The position numbers and the translations under genes were made by a program. A model generated the notes under the pieces. The model had not been told where the DNA came from, made no database searches, and was given only the letters and a program-made list of their open reading frames with translations. From Flavobacterium azizsancarii (GTDB lineage Bacteria > Bacteroidota > Bacteroidia > Flavobacteriales > Flavobacteriaceae), in the NCBI RefSeq assembly GCF_027980145.1, contig NZ_JAMZNK010000038.1, positions 1-54,498 of the forward strand: DNA of 54,498 nt. The letters run 5' to 3'. This document shows positions 24,245-33,391 of this stretch, in pieces. The first letter of the stretch is position 1. Each line of letters opens with the position of its first letter.

Positions 24245-25265
24245 CTTACTTCGAAAAATACTTTTCCCTTTCGCCGTTTTATACGGATTCATTACAAGCA
24301 TTCGTAATTTTCTTTTTGATAAAGGAATTTTAAAATCAACTTCATTTGATATTCCGGTTATTGCAGTCGGAAATTTAAGCGTTGGCGGAACTGGAAAAAC
24401 GCCTCAAATAGAATATCTTATTCGGTTATTATCTAATCGTTATAAAGTAGCAACTTTAAGTCGTGGTTATAAACGAAAATCGGAAGGTTTTGTTTTAGCC
24501 AGTGCAAGTTCAAATGCTGAGATTTTAGGAGACGAGCCTTTTCAGTTTTATCAAAAATTCCCAAATATTCAGGTTGCAGTCGATGCTAATCGAACAAACG
24601 GAATTACACAGTTGCTTTCTCAGAATGAAAAACCGCAAGTTGTTTTATTAGATGACGCTTATCAACACCGAAAAGTAAAAGCAGGATTTTATATTTTGTT
24701 AAGTTCTTATGGTGACTTGTATGCAGATGATTTTATGCTGCCAACAGGAAATCTTCGTGAAAGCAGAAGCGGTGCCAATCGTGCAAATATTGTGATTGTA
24801 ACTAAATGTCCAAAGGATTTATCAGATGAAGAACAAGAACAAATTCGCCTGAAATTAAAACTTATCTGCTCACAGCAAATCTATTTTACTTTTATAGATT
24901 ATGATGATTTTATATGTAATAGCAAAGAGGAAAAAATCGCTGTGAATGAAATTAAAAATGAATCGAAATTGCTTTTGGCAGGGATTGCAAAACCAACGCC
25001 GTTTTTTGATTATTTAAAAAATGAAAATGACGAATGCCTGACTTTTCCGGATCACCACCATTTTTCTGATTCAGATTTAGAAGCAATCCTAAATAAAGCA
25101 CAAGGTAAAAAGATTATTACAACAGAGAAAGATTATGTACGTTTAAAGGATTCTAAACTTATTTCGCAATTGTATTATTTGCCAATAAAAAGTACGTTTA
25201 TCAATTACCAGCAAAATTTTGATGCAACAATTTTGGAGTATGTCAAAGTTAAATTAGGATCTTAG
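24240..25265 (+). CDS. lpxK: Tetraacyldisaccharide 4'-kinase (lipid A)
   Basis: A 341-residue inner-membrane-associated kinase that phosphorylates the 4' position of the tetraacyldisaccharide in lipid A synthesis. One N-terminal hydrophobic helix (about 5-22) is followed by the P-loop GGTGKT (49-54), the LSRGYKR block (about 79-85), and the DDAYQHRKVK substrate block. Length is normal. Its start region is duplicated upstream on the other side of the KilA-N gene. The hybrid kinase gene converges on it, 3 bp beyond its stop. Confidence 0.95.
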   Translation: MNLLRKILFPFAVLYGFITSIRNFLFDKGILKSTSFDIPVIAVGNLSVGGTGKTPQIEYLIRLLSNRYKVATLSRGYKRKSEGFVLASASSNAEILGDEPFQFYQKFPNIQVAVDANRTNGITQLLSQNEKPQVVLLDDAYQHRKVKAGFYILLSSYGDLYADDFMLPTGNLRESRSGANRANIVIVTKCPKDLSDEEQEQIRLKLKLICSQQIYFTFIDYDDFICNSKEEKIAVNEIKNESKLLLAGIAKPTPFFDYLKNENDECLTFPDHHHFSDSDLEAILNKAQGKKIITTEKDYVRLKDSKLISQLYYLPIKSTFINYQQNFDATILEYVKVKLGS

Positions 25266-25268
25266 GAC

Positions 25269-27440
25269 CTAATCAAAAAATTTCGCAATGGTACTGTAAA
25301 ATTCCTCCGGAACAAATGGTTTTGTAATCACATCGTTCATTCCATAAGATAAAAGCATATCTCTGTTTTCGTCAAGCGAAATAGCTGTTAACGCAATAAT
25401 TGGAGTTGTTTTATCGAATTCCCTGATTAATTTTGTAGCAGTGGTTCCATTAATTCCAGGTAAATGAACATCCATTAAAATCATATCAAAGCGTTTTATT
25501 TTTAAAAGCTCAACAGCATCTTCTCCATTATCTATGATTTCGCAGGAAATTGCCTTGTTTTCAAGCATCTTTCGAGTAATCATTTGATTGATTTTATTGT
25601 CTTCAATCAATAAAATTGATTTATTCTTTAGTTGATTGTCATTGTATGGTTTTTTTTCTTCCACTGCTTCAAGAGGTTCTTTGTTAATTTTAAAATCTAA
25701 TTTAAAGGTAAAAGTAGATCCTTTACCAACTTCGCTTTTTAGTTTTATTTCTCCACCTAAAAGTTCAATTAATTTTTTTACAATTGTAAGTCCTAAGCCT
25801 GTTCCGCCATATTTTCGGTTTACTTCTATTGACCCTTGAGAAAAGCTTTCAAAAACAGTTTGCAGTTTATCTTCCGGGATGCCAATTCCTGTGTCTACGA
25901 TTTCAAAATAAACTGTCGCCTGCTCTTCAGTTATTCCATATAGTTTTGCAATCACATTTACGTTTCCGTTTTGTGTAAATTTTAAGGCGTTATTGATTAA
26001 ATTAAGGATGATCTGCGATATTTTAGTAGGGTCTCCAATTAAATTATCCGGAATTGCTTCGTCGATTTCAAGGTTAAAATAATTTTTATTGGCCGTAGCA
26101 AGTTCCTTTAAAGAACTTTGAATGTTGAATAATAACTCTTTTAAGTTAAAGGTAATGTTCTCTATTTCTACTTTAGTGGAGTCAATTTTATTGATTTCAA
26201 GAATCTCGTTAATGAAAGTAGTAAGATAGTTTCCTGAGAATTTTAAAGATTCTAAGTATTTTAATTGTGTTTTCTTGGGATTGTCTTCCAGTAATAAATG
26301 AGTAATTCCGTTAATAGCGTTTAATGGAGTTCGAAGTTCATGACTTACAGTAGAGAGAAACTCTGATCTGGCTTTTGATGCTTTTTCGGCTTTATTTTTG
26401 GCTAAAATAAGTTCTTTGTTCTTTTCTCTTAGAAGTAAATTATTTTGATTTCGAATAATATTATTTTTATACAATGCCAGGCTCAAAAGCGATAAAATTG
26501 AAATAAGGGCAATAGCAAGAATGCTTACCAACTTAGAGTATCGATAGGTTTTTAATTGAATTTTCTCTTCGCTTTCTCTTTTAATTGTATTGTTTAAAGA
26601 TTGATTTTTTTTAAATTTTTCAAATTCATTTAGATCTAGCTTGGCATTCTTTAATTTCAGGATGTAATTTTCGATCTGATAATGTTCGTCCAGATAAGAG
26701 TAGGCGAGATCAAAATTTTTATTTTGCTTGTAATACTTACTTATTGCTAATATAATTTTTGATTTTTGCTTTAAGTCATTGCTTTTTTCGTTGTAGTCTA
26801 AAGCATTGTCAAAATAAATGATGGCAGAATCATTTCGCTTAAGCTGAGTTTCAATTAACCCAAGTTGGTAGTAAGAATTAGTTTTTGTTTTTAAAATCGC
26901 AGGATTATCCGGCTTTTTTGTTATTTCACGAAAGGTGTAGGCAGCAAGAGGTAAATTTTTATTTGTTTTTAAAGCCACTGCTTTCTGGTATTTAAGAACT
27001 TCAGCCTGATCAACGATTTTTAACTGTTTCAAAAGATCATCTGCTTTCTTGTAGTAAATCTCAGCAGTTTTATAATCGCCTTTAGCGGTATTCGTTACGC
27101 CTATATAATGCAATGCTAAAACTTTGGTGCAAGTTGGCTTTAAGGTTTCAAACAAAGAAACACTTTTGTGAAAGTTTTTTAATGCCTCATCATACTTTTG
27201 TTTGTTGTAATAGATTTTACCAAGCTTGAAGGTTTGATTGGCCAAGCTTTCGGATTTTTGGTTTGCTTCGCAAAAGTTGATTGATTTTTTAGTGTAAAAT
27301 ACTGCCTGATCGTATTTTTTATTGTTAAGATTACTTTTTACCAGCTTATTGTAATAGATAACACTATCCGTATTCTTTTTAGTTTGAGAATACAAAAATG
27401 AATTTAAAAAACAAAAAAGAATAAAATAGTGGTATTTCAT
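25269..27440 (-). CDS. TPR-containing hybrid sensor histidine kinase
   Basis: A 723-residue membrane protein: signal peptide (1-19), about six tetratricopeptide repeats in the periplasm (about 25-260), a helix-rich linker, a transmembrane helix (about 304-324), a short coiled coil, HisKA with phospho-acceptor His367 (SHELRTPLNAI), HATPase with NLINNALKFT, DTGIGIP and GGTGLGL, and a C-terminal receiver domain (about 607-723) with Asp657 (MDVHLPG) and Lys in TKPF. No DNA-binding output is encoded here or next door, so signal transfer must go to another protein. It lies 28 bp after gap on the same strand, so some read-through from gap is possible. Confidence 0.93.
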   Translation of the reverse strand: MKYHYFILFCFLNSFLYSQTKKNTDSVIYYNKLVKSNLNNKKYDQAVFYTKKSINFCEANQKSESLANQTFKLGKIYYNKQKYDEALKNFHKSVSLFETLKPTCTKVLALHYIGVTNTAKGDYKTAEIYYKKADDLLKQLKIVDQAEVLKYQKAVALKTNKNLPLAAYTFREITKKPDNPAILKTKTNSYYQLGLIETQLKRNDSAIIYFDNALDYNEKSNDLKQKSKIILAISKYYKQNKNFDLAYSYLDEHYQIENYILKLKNAKLDLNEFEKFKKNQSLNNTIKRESEEKIQLKTYRYSKLVSILAIALISILSLLSLALYKNNIIRNQNNLLLREKNKELILAKNKAEKASKARSEFLSTVSHELRTPLNAINGITHLLLEDNPKKTQLKYLESLKFSGNYLTTFINEILEINKIDSTKVEIENITFNLKELLFNIQSSLKELATANKNYFNLEIDEAIPDNLIGDPTKISQIILNLINNALKFTQNGNVNVIAKLYGITEEQATVYFEIVDTGIGIPEDKLQTVFESFSQGSIEVNRKYGGTGLGLTIVKKLIELLGGEIKLKSEVGKGSTFTFKLDFKINKEPLEAVEEKKPYNDNQLKNKSILLIEDNKINQMITRKMLENKAISCEIIDNGEDAVELLKIKRFDMILMDVHLPGINGTTATKLIREFDKTTPIIALTAISLDENRDMLLSYGMNDVITKPFVPEEFYSTIAKFFD

Positions 27441-27468
27441 GTATTGCAGCGCTTTTACAATGAATTTT

Positions 27469-28467
27469 TTATGTTTTTCTTATAAGTAAAATCAAATCGA
27501 TTAATCTTGATGAATAGCCAATTTCGTTGTCATACCAACCCACAACTTTTACCATTTTATCAATAACGGAAGTTAATTGTGCATCAAATAAACACGAATG
27601 TGTATTGCCAATTACATCAACAGAAACAATAGGATCTTCTGTATAATCTAATATTCCTTTTAAATTTGTTTTTGAGGCTTTTTGAAATGCTTTGTTTATT
27701 TCTTCAATTGTAACAGCACGTTTTACATTAAACGTGATATCTGTCAGTGAACCATCAGGAACAGGAACGCGAATTCCGCAACCCCCGATTTTTTCATGCA
27801 ATTTAGGAAAAATTTTTGTTAATGCCTTAGCTGCGCCTGTAGTTGTTGGAACAATTGACTGACTTGCGCCTCTGGCACGTCGCAAGTCCTTATGTGGCTG
27901 GTCGTGAAGGCTTTGGTCAGTAGTGTAAGAATGTATCGTTGTGATGTATGCTTGCTCAATTCCGCACAATTCGTCGATGATTTTTATCATCGGAGCAGCA
28001 TTATTTGTCGTGCAACTTGCATTGGAAACTATATCTTCGCTGCCATCCAGAATATTTTCGTTAACGCCTAAAACTACCGTTTTAATACTATCAACTTCTG
28101 ATGGCGCCGAGAGGATTACTTTTTTTGCTCCGGCTTCAATATGCGCGTTAAGTTCTTCGTGCGTTTTATATTTTCCTGTAGATTCTATAACAAAATCTAT
28201 ATTATGGCTTTTCCAGTCTAATTTTGAAATGCTTTTTTCGTGAAAAAACAGATAATGCTGCTCATTCACAATTATTCCTTTCTCGTCATGACTTACGATA
28301 AAGGGCAGGACACCATGGATGCTATCGTATTTTATCAAATGCGCCATGGTTTTGTTATCGGCGATGTCGTTGATGGCAACAACTTCAATGTCAGGATGGT
28401 TTAAAAGTAAACGGAATAAATTTCTCCCAATTCTTCCAAAACCATTAATAGCAATTCTTGTTTTCAA
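27469..28467 (-). CDS. gap: Glyceraldehyde-3-phosphate dehydrogenase
   Basis: A 332-residue phosphorylating GAPDH of glycolysis and gluconeogenesis. The Rossmann motif GFGRIGR (9-15) precedes Asp34 in AINDIAD, the residue that favours NAD over NADP. The active site is SNASCTTN with Cys152 and the general base His in TTIHSYTTDQ. Catalytic domain and length are standard. It follows lipA across a 90-bp spacer containing a 21-bp perfect hairpin. Confidence 0.96.
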   Translation of the reverse strand: MKTRIAINGFGRIGRNLFRLLLNHPDIEVVAINDIADNKTMAHLIKYDSIHGVLPFIVSHDEKGIIVNEQHYLFFHEKSISKLDWKSHNIDFVIESTGKYKTHEELNAHIEAGAKKVILSAPSEVDSIKTVVLGVNENILDGSEDIVSNASCTTNNAAPMIKIIDELCGIEQAYITTIHSYTTDQSLHDQPHKDLRRARGASQSIVPTTTGAAKALTKIFPKLHEKIGGCGIRVPVPDGSLTDITFNVKRAVTIEEINKAFQKASKTNLKGILDYTEDPIVSVDVIGNTHSCLFDAQLTSVIDKMVKVVGWYDNEIGYSSRLIDLILLIRKT

Positions 28468-28491
28468 GTGCTTTATTTATTTGTTTAAATT

Positions 28492-28547
28492 GTTCAATCG
28501 TTTGTTTGTTTAATCGCATTGGCGGCTAAACAAACAAACGATTGAAC
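28492..28547. repeat. Perfect inverted repeat between lipA and gap
   Basis: Two 21-bp arms (28492-28512 and 28527-28547) enclose a 14-nt loop. On the minus strand it lies 12 bp after the lipA stop and could terminate lipA transcription, although the following T-run is short. It also overlaps the region where a gap promoter is expected. Confidence 0.65.
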
Positions 28548-28558
28548 GAATAACTTTT

Positions 28559-29425
28559 TTATAAAATATGTTTTTGTGCTTTGTATGAAGAACGAACCAA
28601 TGGTCCGCTTTCGACATGACGGAACCCTAACTCAAGACCAAATTTTTCATATATAGCAAATTGATCAGGCGTTATGAACTCTTTTACAGGTAAATGTTTT
28701 TTACTTGGCTGCAGGTATTGGCCAATAGTAACAACATCAACATTTGCATTGCGTAAATCTGTCATAGTCTGAAAAACTTCCTCTTCAGTTTCGCCAAGTC
28801 CTAACATGATTCCCGATTTTGTTCTATTGATTCCCTTTTCTTTCAGGTAACGCAACACTTCTAAGCTACGATCATATTTAGCCTGAATACGTACTTCACG
28901 AGTTAAACGGCGAACCGTCTCTACATTGTGTGACACTACTTCAGGATTCGCTTCTATAATTCGGTCAAGATTTCTTTCGATTCCTTGAAAATCAGGGATT
29001 AAGGTTTCAAGAGTAGTATTAGGATTCATTCTTCGGATTGCCTTTACAGTTTCAATCCAGATAATAGATCCGCCATCCTTCAAATCATCTCTGTCAACAC
29101 TTGTAATTACAGCGTGTTTAATGTTCATGATTTTTATAGAACGTGCTACTTTTTCAGGTTCATCCCAATCTACCGTTTCAGGTCTTCCGGTTTTTACACC
29201 GCAAAATCCGCATGAACGCGTACAAACATTTCCTAAAATCATAAAAGTCGCCGTTCCTTCGCCCCAGCACTCACCCATATTTGGGCAACTTCCTGAGGTA
29301 CAAATAGTGTTTAGGCTATATTTATCGACTAAACCACGCAGTTCAGTATATTTTTGTCCAATAGGTAATTTAACCTTTAACCATTTAGGTTTTCCGGTTG
29401 GTATATTTTCAATGACTGTTTCCAT
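28559..29425 (-). CDS. lipA: Lipoyl synthase
   Basis: A 288-residue radical-SAM enzyme that inserts two sulfurs into octanoyl-protein to make lipoyl groups. The auxiliary cluster ligands are Cys42, Cys47 and Cys53 (CTSGSCPNMGEC), the SAM cluster is CxxxCxxC at Cys68, Cys72 and Cys75, and the terminal RSSY (278-281) supplies the serine ligand of the auxiliary cluster. All key residues are present. A minus-strand TATCTTTG lies 19 bp upstream of the start. Confidence 0.97.
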   Translation of the reverse strand: METVIENIPTGKPKWLKVKLPIGQKYTELRGLVDKYSLNTICTSGSCPNMGECWGEGTATFMILGNVCTRSCGFCGVKTGRPETVDWDEPEKVARSIKIMNIKHAVITSVDRDDLKDGGSIIWIETVKAIRRMNPNTTLETLIPDFQGIERNLDRIIEANPEVVSHNVETVRRLTREVRIQAKYDRSLEVLRYLKEKGINRTKSGIMLGLGETEEEVFQTMTDLRNANVDVVTIGQYLQPSKKHLPVKEFITPDQFAIYEKFGLELGFRHVESGPLVRSSYKAQKHIL

Positions 29426-29443
29426 ATATCAAAATTCAAAGTA

Positions 29444-29451
29444 CAAAGATA
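29444..29451 (-). promoter_or_regulatory. lipA promoter -7 element
   Basis: The minus strand reads TATCTTTG, a match to TAnnTTTG, 19 bp upstream of the lipA ATG. Confidence 0.55.
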
Positions 29452-29674
29452 CGGAATGTAGTTTATTTGGAGATGCTAATTTAATTTTCGTTTCTTTTAA
29501 TCTTATTTTTTAAAATTATGAAGTTGAAATATTAATTATTTAAATTTATATACGCTATATGGTTTGTTTTCTTATTCTTTTTTAAGATTTAGACATTTTA
29601 ATTTGATTTTTTAAATTCTGTCTTATTCTGTTATAAATTTATCGTCTTAAGGCAATTAAAAATTTATTGCGTAG

Positions 29675-29682
29675 TATTTTTG
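29675..29682 (+). promoter_or_regulatory. Promoter -7 element for the first M48 gene
   Basis: TATTTTTG fits TAnnTTTG, 25 bp before the ATG at 29707. The rest of the 29426-29706 spacer is AT-rich and holds only this element and the lipA promoter. Confidence 0.5.
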
Positions 29683-29706
29683 CTGTTAATTTTAAGTTTA
29701 AGAAAT

Positions 29707-30576
29707 ATGAGAAAAAGATTTATTGTATTGGGGATTTTATTGACAGTTTTTAGTTTTAGTGAAATGAATGCGCAAAAACTTTCATATAAAACTATGGGAG
29801 CTTTAGGCAAAGGTGTTTCAGGGTTTACTTTTAGCGATGCAGATGCTGCAGCTTTGGCTAAGGAATCGGTTGCTGAATTGGATGCAAACAACCCTGTCGC
29901 CGGACCTGAGGATGGTTATTCAATTCGATTAAATCGTTTATTTGGAAAACATATTTCTAGTGAAGGGGTTAATTTAAATTATAAAGTTTACGTAGTAAAA
30001 GACATCAATGCTTTTGCTTGTGCAGATGGAAGTGTGCGTGTATTTGCAGGTTTAATGAATATTATGGATGATAACGAATTACTTGCAGTTATTGGACATG
30101 AAATTGGGCATGTAGTCAATCACGATACCAGAGATGCTATTAAAGCAGCTTACAAAAAAGAGGCTTTATTAGATGCTGCTTCGTCACAATCAGGAAATAT
30201 AGAGATTCTAACAGGATCTCAATTAGGAAAAATAGGAAGCGCAATGATCGACAGCAAGCACAGTAGAAAACAAGAGTCGCAAGCTGATACGTTTTCGTAT
30301 GATTTTATGAAAAAAAATGGTTATGATGTGAATGCAGTGGAATCAGCTTTTAGGATTCTTCAAAATTTAAGTGAAGGAGCTGAATCTTCTTTTATGACTA
30401 AAATGATGAGCTCACATCCAGATTCTGGTAAAAGAGCAGATGATGCTAAAAAAAGAGCAACAAAAGAGGGTTTGTATAAAGCTTATGTACAGCAGAAAAT
30501 TGATAATACTGCACCTGTAAAAGCGAAAACAGCAACAAAAACAACCGCTAAAAAAGCAACCGCAAAAAAGAAGTAA
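29707..30576 (+). CDS. Secreted M48 family metalloprotease (paralogue 1)
   Basis: A 289-residue protein from the ATG at 29707; an upstream in-frame TTG adds nine residues ahead of a good signal peptide and overlaps the promoter, so I reject it. A signal peptide (1-22, ending MNAQ) precedes the catalytic domain with the zinc motif HEIGH (His131, Glu132, His135) and a third ligand Glu in SRKQESQAD. The tail (about 265-289) is Lys/Ala/Thr-rich and strongly basic. It is likely a periplasmic or surface-exposed zinc endopeptidase related to BepA/LoiP. A close paralogue follows directly. Confidence 0.9.
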   Translation: MRKRFIVLGILLTVFSFSEMNAQKLSYKTMGALGKGVSGFTFSDADAAALAKESVAELDANNPVAGPEDGYSIRLNRLFGKHISSEGVNLNYKVYVVKDINAFACADGSVRVFAGLMNIMDDNELLAVIGHEIGHVVNHDTRDAIKAAYKKEALLDAASSQSGNIEILTGSQLGKIGSAMIDSKHSRKQESQADTFSYDFMKKNGYDVNAVESAFRILQNLSEGAESSFMTKMMSSHPDSGKRADDAKKRATKEGLYKAYVQQKIDNTAPVKAKTATKTTAKKATAKKK

Positions 30577-30593
30577 TTTTTAAATAAAGTAAA

Positions 30594-30632
30594 AAAAACG
30601 GCAGATTCTCCAAAGAATTTGTCGTTTTTTTT
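30594..30632 (+). terminator. Terminator between the M48 paralogues
   Basis: AAACGGCAGATTCT can pair with AGAATTTGTCGTTT (with two G-U pairs) around a 4-nt loop, followed by a long T-run. Confidence 0.7.
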
Positions 30633-30752
30633 TGTTGTACTGGCAAGTGCTATTAATAATAGTTACATATCGTTATACAGCTCATTTAAAATTTATACCT
30701 TTATTTGTTAAAAAACAGATTTAATTGAAATAGAAATACACTAACATTGTAA

Positions 30753-30760
30753 TACATTTG
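30753..30760 (+). promoter_or_regulatory. Promoter -7 element for the second M48 gene
   Basis: TACATTTG fits TAnnTTTG, 26 bp upstream of the ATG at 30786. With the terminator at 30594-30632 it shows that the two paralogues are separate transcription units. Confidence 0.55.
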
Positions 30761-30785
30761 TTGTTAAATTGTAATAATATAAAAC

Positions 30786-31667
30786 ATGAAAAAGAAATTT
30801 ATTGTATTGGGAGTTTTGTTTGCCACTTTTGGTTTTACTAAAATGAATGCGCAGATTAATTTTGGAGATAAAGCTATTGGAGCTGTTCAGAAGGGTGTAA
30901 CCGGTTTTACATTTAGTAATGCTGATGCGGCAGCATTGTCTAAAGCTGCAGTGGATAAAATGGATGCTGAGCACGAAGTTGCAGCAGCAACAGATCCTTA
31001 TGCTATAAGATTAAACAGGGTATTTGGAAAATATACTGCTGGTGACGGATATACTTTAAATTATAAAGTTTATAAATTAAAAGAAGTAAATGCTTTTGCA
31101 ACTGCAGACGGAAGTGTACGTGTATATTCAGGGTTAATGGATATCATGGATGATAATGAGTTACTTGCAGTAATTGGTCACGAAATTGGTCACGTTGCTA
31201 ATAATGATTCGAGAGATGCTATAAAAGCGGCTTATAAAAAAGAAGCTTTAATGGATGCGGCGGCTTCACAATCTACAAAGTTAGCTGCAGTTACAGATAG
31301 TCAATTAGGGAAAATAGGAAGTTCTATTATTGATAGTAAATTTAGCCGTAAACAAGAAGCTGAGGCAGATTTGTATTCGTATAATTTTCTAAAAAAGAAT
31401 GGTTATGATGTGAATGCCGAAGAATCTGCTTTCCGAATTTTGGCTAAGATGAGTGAAGGAACCGAAGCATCATTTATTGATCAGATGATGAGCTCGCACC
31501 CGGATTCAAAACAAAGAGCTGAAGATGCTAAGAAAAGAGCTGAGAAAGACGGTTTGTATAAGCCTTATGTACAGCAAAAAATTGTAAATACTGCGCCGGT
31601 TGCGACTAAAGCTACAACAACTAAAAAAGCGACGGCTACGAAAAAAACAACTGCTAAGAAGAAATAA
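30786..31667 (+). CDS. Secreted M48 family metalloprotease (paralogue 2)
   Basis: A 293-residue protein with the same plan as its upstream paralogue: signal peptide (1-22, ending MNAQ), zinc motif HEIGH (His132 to His136), third ligand in SRKQEAEAD, a conserved SSHPDSKQRAEDAKKRA segment and a basic Lys/Ala/Thr tail. The two are clearly a tandem duplication but have diverged at many positions, and each has its own promoter and terminator, which argues for distinct use. Confidence 0.9.
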   Translation: MKKKFIVLGVLFATFGFTKMNAQINFGDKAIGAVQKGVTGFTFSNADAAALSKAAVDKMDAEHEVAAATDPYAIRLNRVFGKYTAGDGYTLNYKVYKLKEVNAFATADGSVRVYSGLMDIMDDNELLAVIGHEIGHVANNDSRDAIKAAYKKEALMDAAASQSTKLAAVTDSQLGKIGSSIIDSKFSRKQEAEADLYSYNFLKKNGYDVNAEESAFRILAKMSEGTEASFIDQMMSSHPDSKQRAEDAKKRAEKDGLYKPYVQQKIVNTAPVATKATTTKKATATKKTTAKKK

Positions 31668-31686
31668 TAATTTCTGTTAGAAAAAT

Positions 31687-31725
31687 AAATTCCGATGAGT
31701 TTCTTAGAAATTCATCGGAATTTTT
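31687..31725. terminator. Bidirectional terminator between M48 paralogue 2 and the PH-domain gene
   Basis: AAATTCCGATGA pairs with TCATCGGAATTT across a 13-nt loop, with A/T tracts on both sides, between convergent genes. Confidence 0.75.
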
Positions 31726-31734
31726 ATTTTAAGA

Positions 31735-32115
31735 TTAACCTAAAACGTGAAAAGCCAATACTTTTTGTACGTCGTACACATTTACAGATTTGTTGAATTG
31801 CTTAACAATACTAGGATGTAATTCGCTGGAAACCCAAATTTTCAATTCGGCATCAAGATCAAAAGTTCCGGCAGTTTCCACACTAAAACGAGTAATGCTT
31901 TTGTATGCAATTGATTTGTACTCGGTTTTACTGCCTGTGATTCCTTGTACGTCAACCAGAATTAATCTTTTGTTAGTAAAGATAAAGGTATCGCGGATTA
32001 GTTTAAAACCCATTTCGATTTCTTCATTATCCGTTAAAAGTTGTCCGTATTTTTTAAGTAAATCGTCCTGACTTACTGAACCAGCGTTGCCTAGAATAGC
32101 TGAAAATATTCCCAT
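31735..32115 (-). CDS. Bacterial PH-domain protein
   Basis: A 126-residue protein that is almost entirely one bacterial pleckstrin-homology-like domain (PF08000 type): an N-terminal helix (LLKKYGQLLTDNEEIEMGFK) and then beta-strands with the typical IRDTFIFTNKRLILVDVQG and YKSIAYKSITRFSVETAG blocks. There is no signal peptide or membrane helix, so it is cytosolic. These small proteins form ring-like oligomers in known structures, but their function is not established. Monocistronic. Confidence 0.85.
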   Translation of the reverse strand: MGIFSAILGNAGSVSQDDLLKKYGQLLTDNEEIEMGFKLIRDTFIFTNKRLILVDVQGITGSKTEYKSIAYKSITRFSVETAGTFDLDAELKIWVSSELHPSIVKQFNKSVNVYDVQKVLAFHVLG

Positions 32116-32374
32116 GTTTGAGTTTTTAGTTTAATAGCTTTTATTTCCCTTTTTAAGGTGTTGCAAAAGTAATTAAAATAAAAAATAATATCGATTTTCT
32201 AAAGCATTAAGAGATAAAAAGATTAAGGGTTTCCTTTCTGAAAAACAAATTAAGAGAAGTCGCAAAGTTTTCTTTTTTTAAGTTTTAAAGTTTGCTCTTT
32301 TGCATGAAATTAATTGACTAGATCAAAAAAGCTTTCTGATTTTCTTAATCTCTTATTCATTGCAGTTAAGGCAT

Positions 32375-32405
32375 AAAAAAAGCAGAACCTAAATTCTGCT
32401 TTTTT
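32375..32405 (-). terminator. tonB terminator
   Basis: AGCAGAA (32381-32387) pairs with TTCTGCT (32394-32400), followed on the minus strand by a T-run. The rest of the 32116-32374 spacer is AT-rich and shows no gene. Confidence 0.75.
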
Positions 32406-32413
32406 AATATTTA

Positions 32414-33235
32414 TTATTGTGCTTCCGTTTTTATTGTAATCGGAAGGTTGTATGCAGTTCTAACCGGTTTCCCGTCTAATACTCCCGGAATCCATTTTGT
32501 TTTTAATGATTTTAGTACTCTTATTGCTTCTTTTCCAAGTCCGTAACCAGGATCATTTTTTACCATAATATCAGTGATAGAACCATCTCTTTCGATTACG
32601 AATGAAACGTATACTTTTAATGTTCTGTCGGCATCAAGTTCTGGTCTGTTAAAATTGTTTCCTACATAAGTATAAAACTTTGCCATTCCTCCTGGGAATT
32701 CAGGCATTTTGTCTAAAAGTGCTGGAATTAAAGGTTCATTTGTTGAAGGTGTAACAGCTTCACCGCCAGTTCCGCCAGTAGATGGTATTGCATTAGTAAC
32801 AGGTCCTGTTCCTGCTCCTGGATTTTCTACTACGGCGACATTGTTTGTGTTAGTCGCAATTTCAGGAGCTGCCTGATCTACCGCAGCAACAATAGGATGT
32901 GACAACTGAACACCAACTACAGGAGCTGCAGGAGTACTTTGTTGTGGGGGAGCAATTGGCTCTGTTTGTTGTGGCTGAACAATAGTTCGGTCGATAATAA
33001 CAGGTGTCATTGGATCTGTAAAAACAGTTGGTACCTCTACGGGAACTACCGTCCTAAATTTGTTGATTAAAATTGATACACTTCCCAAAGCTGCTAATAA
33101 TAGCAAACCCATAAATAGAGCAGTAATGGTGGTTTTTGAATTCTCCTGGCGTAATTGATACGCGCCGTACTCCTGATTTTTGTTTTCGAAAACAAGATTG
33201 GTCCAGCTTGCTTCGTAGATACTTGATTTAGACAT
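32414..33235 (-). CDS. tonB: Energy transducer TonB
   Basis: A 273-residue protein with a cytoplasmic N-terminus carrying the Bacteroidota signature (NLVFENKNQEYGAYQLR, about 13-29), one transmembrane helix (about 38-60), a Pro/Thr/Val-rich periplasmic linker (about 65-165) and a TonB C-terminal domain (about 185-273: VYVSFVIERDGSITDIMV, GYGLGKEAIRVLK, WIPGVLDGKPV). It transmits proton-motive force to outer-membrane receptors such as the HmuR-like one in this window. ExbB and ExbD are not encoded next to it. An ECF sigma gene lies 157 bp upstream on the same strand. Confidence 0.92.
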   Translation of the reverse strand: MSKSSIYEASWTNLVFENKNQEYGAYQLRQENSKTTITALFMGLLLLAALGSVSILINKFRTVVPVEVPTVFTDPMTPVIIDRTIVQPQQTEPIAPPQQSTPAAPVVGVQLSHPIVAAVDQAAPEIATNTNNVAVVENPGAGTGPVTNAIPSTGGTGGEAVTPSTNEPLIPALLDKMPEFPGGMAKFYTYVGNNFNRPELDADRTLKVYVSFVIERDGSITDIMVKNDPGYGLGKEAIRVLKSLKTKWIPGVLDGKPVRTAYNLPITIKTEAQ

Positions 33236-33391
33236 AGTTTATGGATTTTAAGGTTAAGTAACATTTAAATCATACGCAGTAAGGTTTTGGGTTTAGCTAA
33301 CAACAGGATTGTTGTAGTTTTAAGGTGTGGATAATTTATCTTTTTAAGAATAAATCGAATAATATTTTATTCTTTAACTAAAGATAATAAA

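Noticed and set aside
29680..29706. TTG start for the first M48 gene
   Set aside because: It lies inside the promoter -7 element and the ATG at 29707 begins a proper signal peptide aligned with the paralogue.
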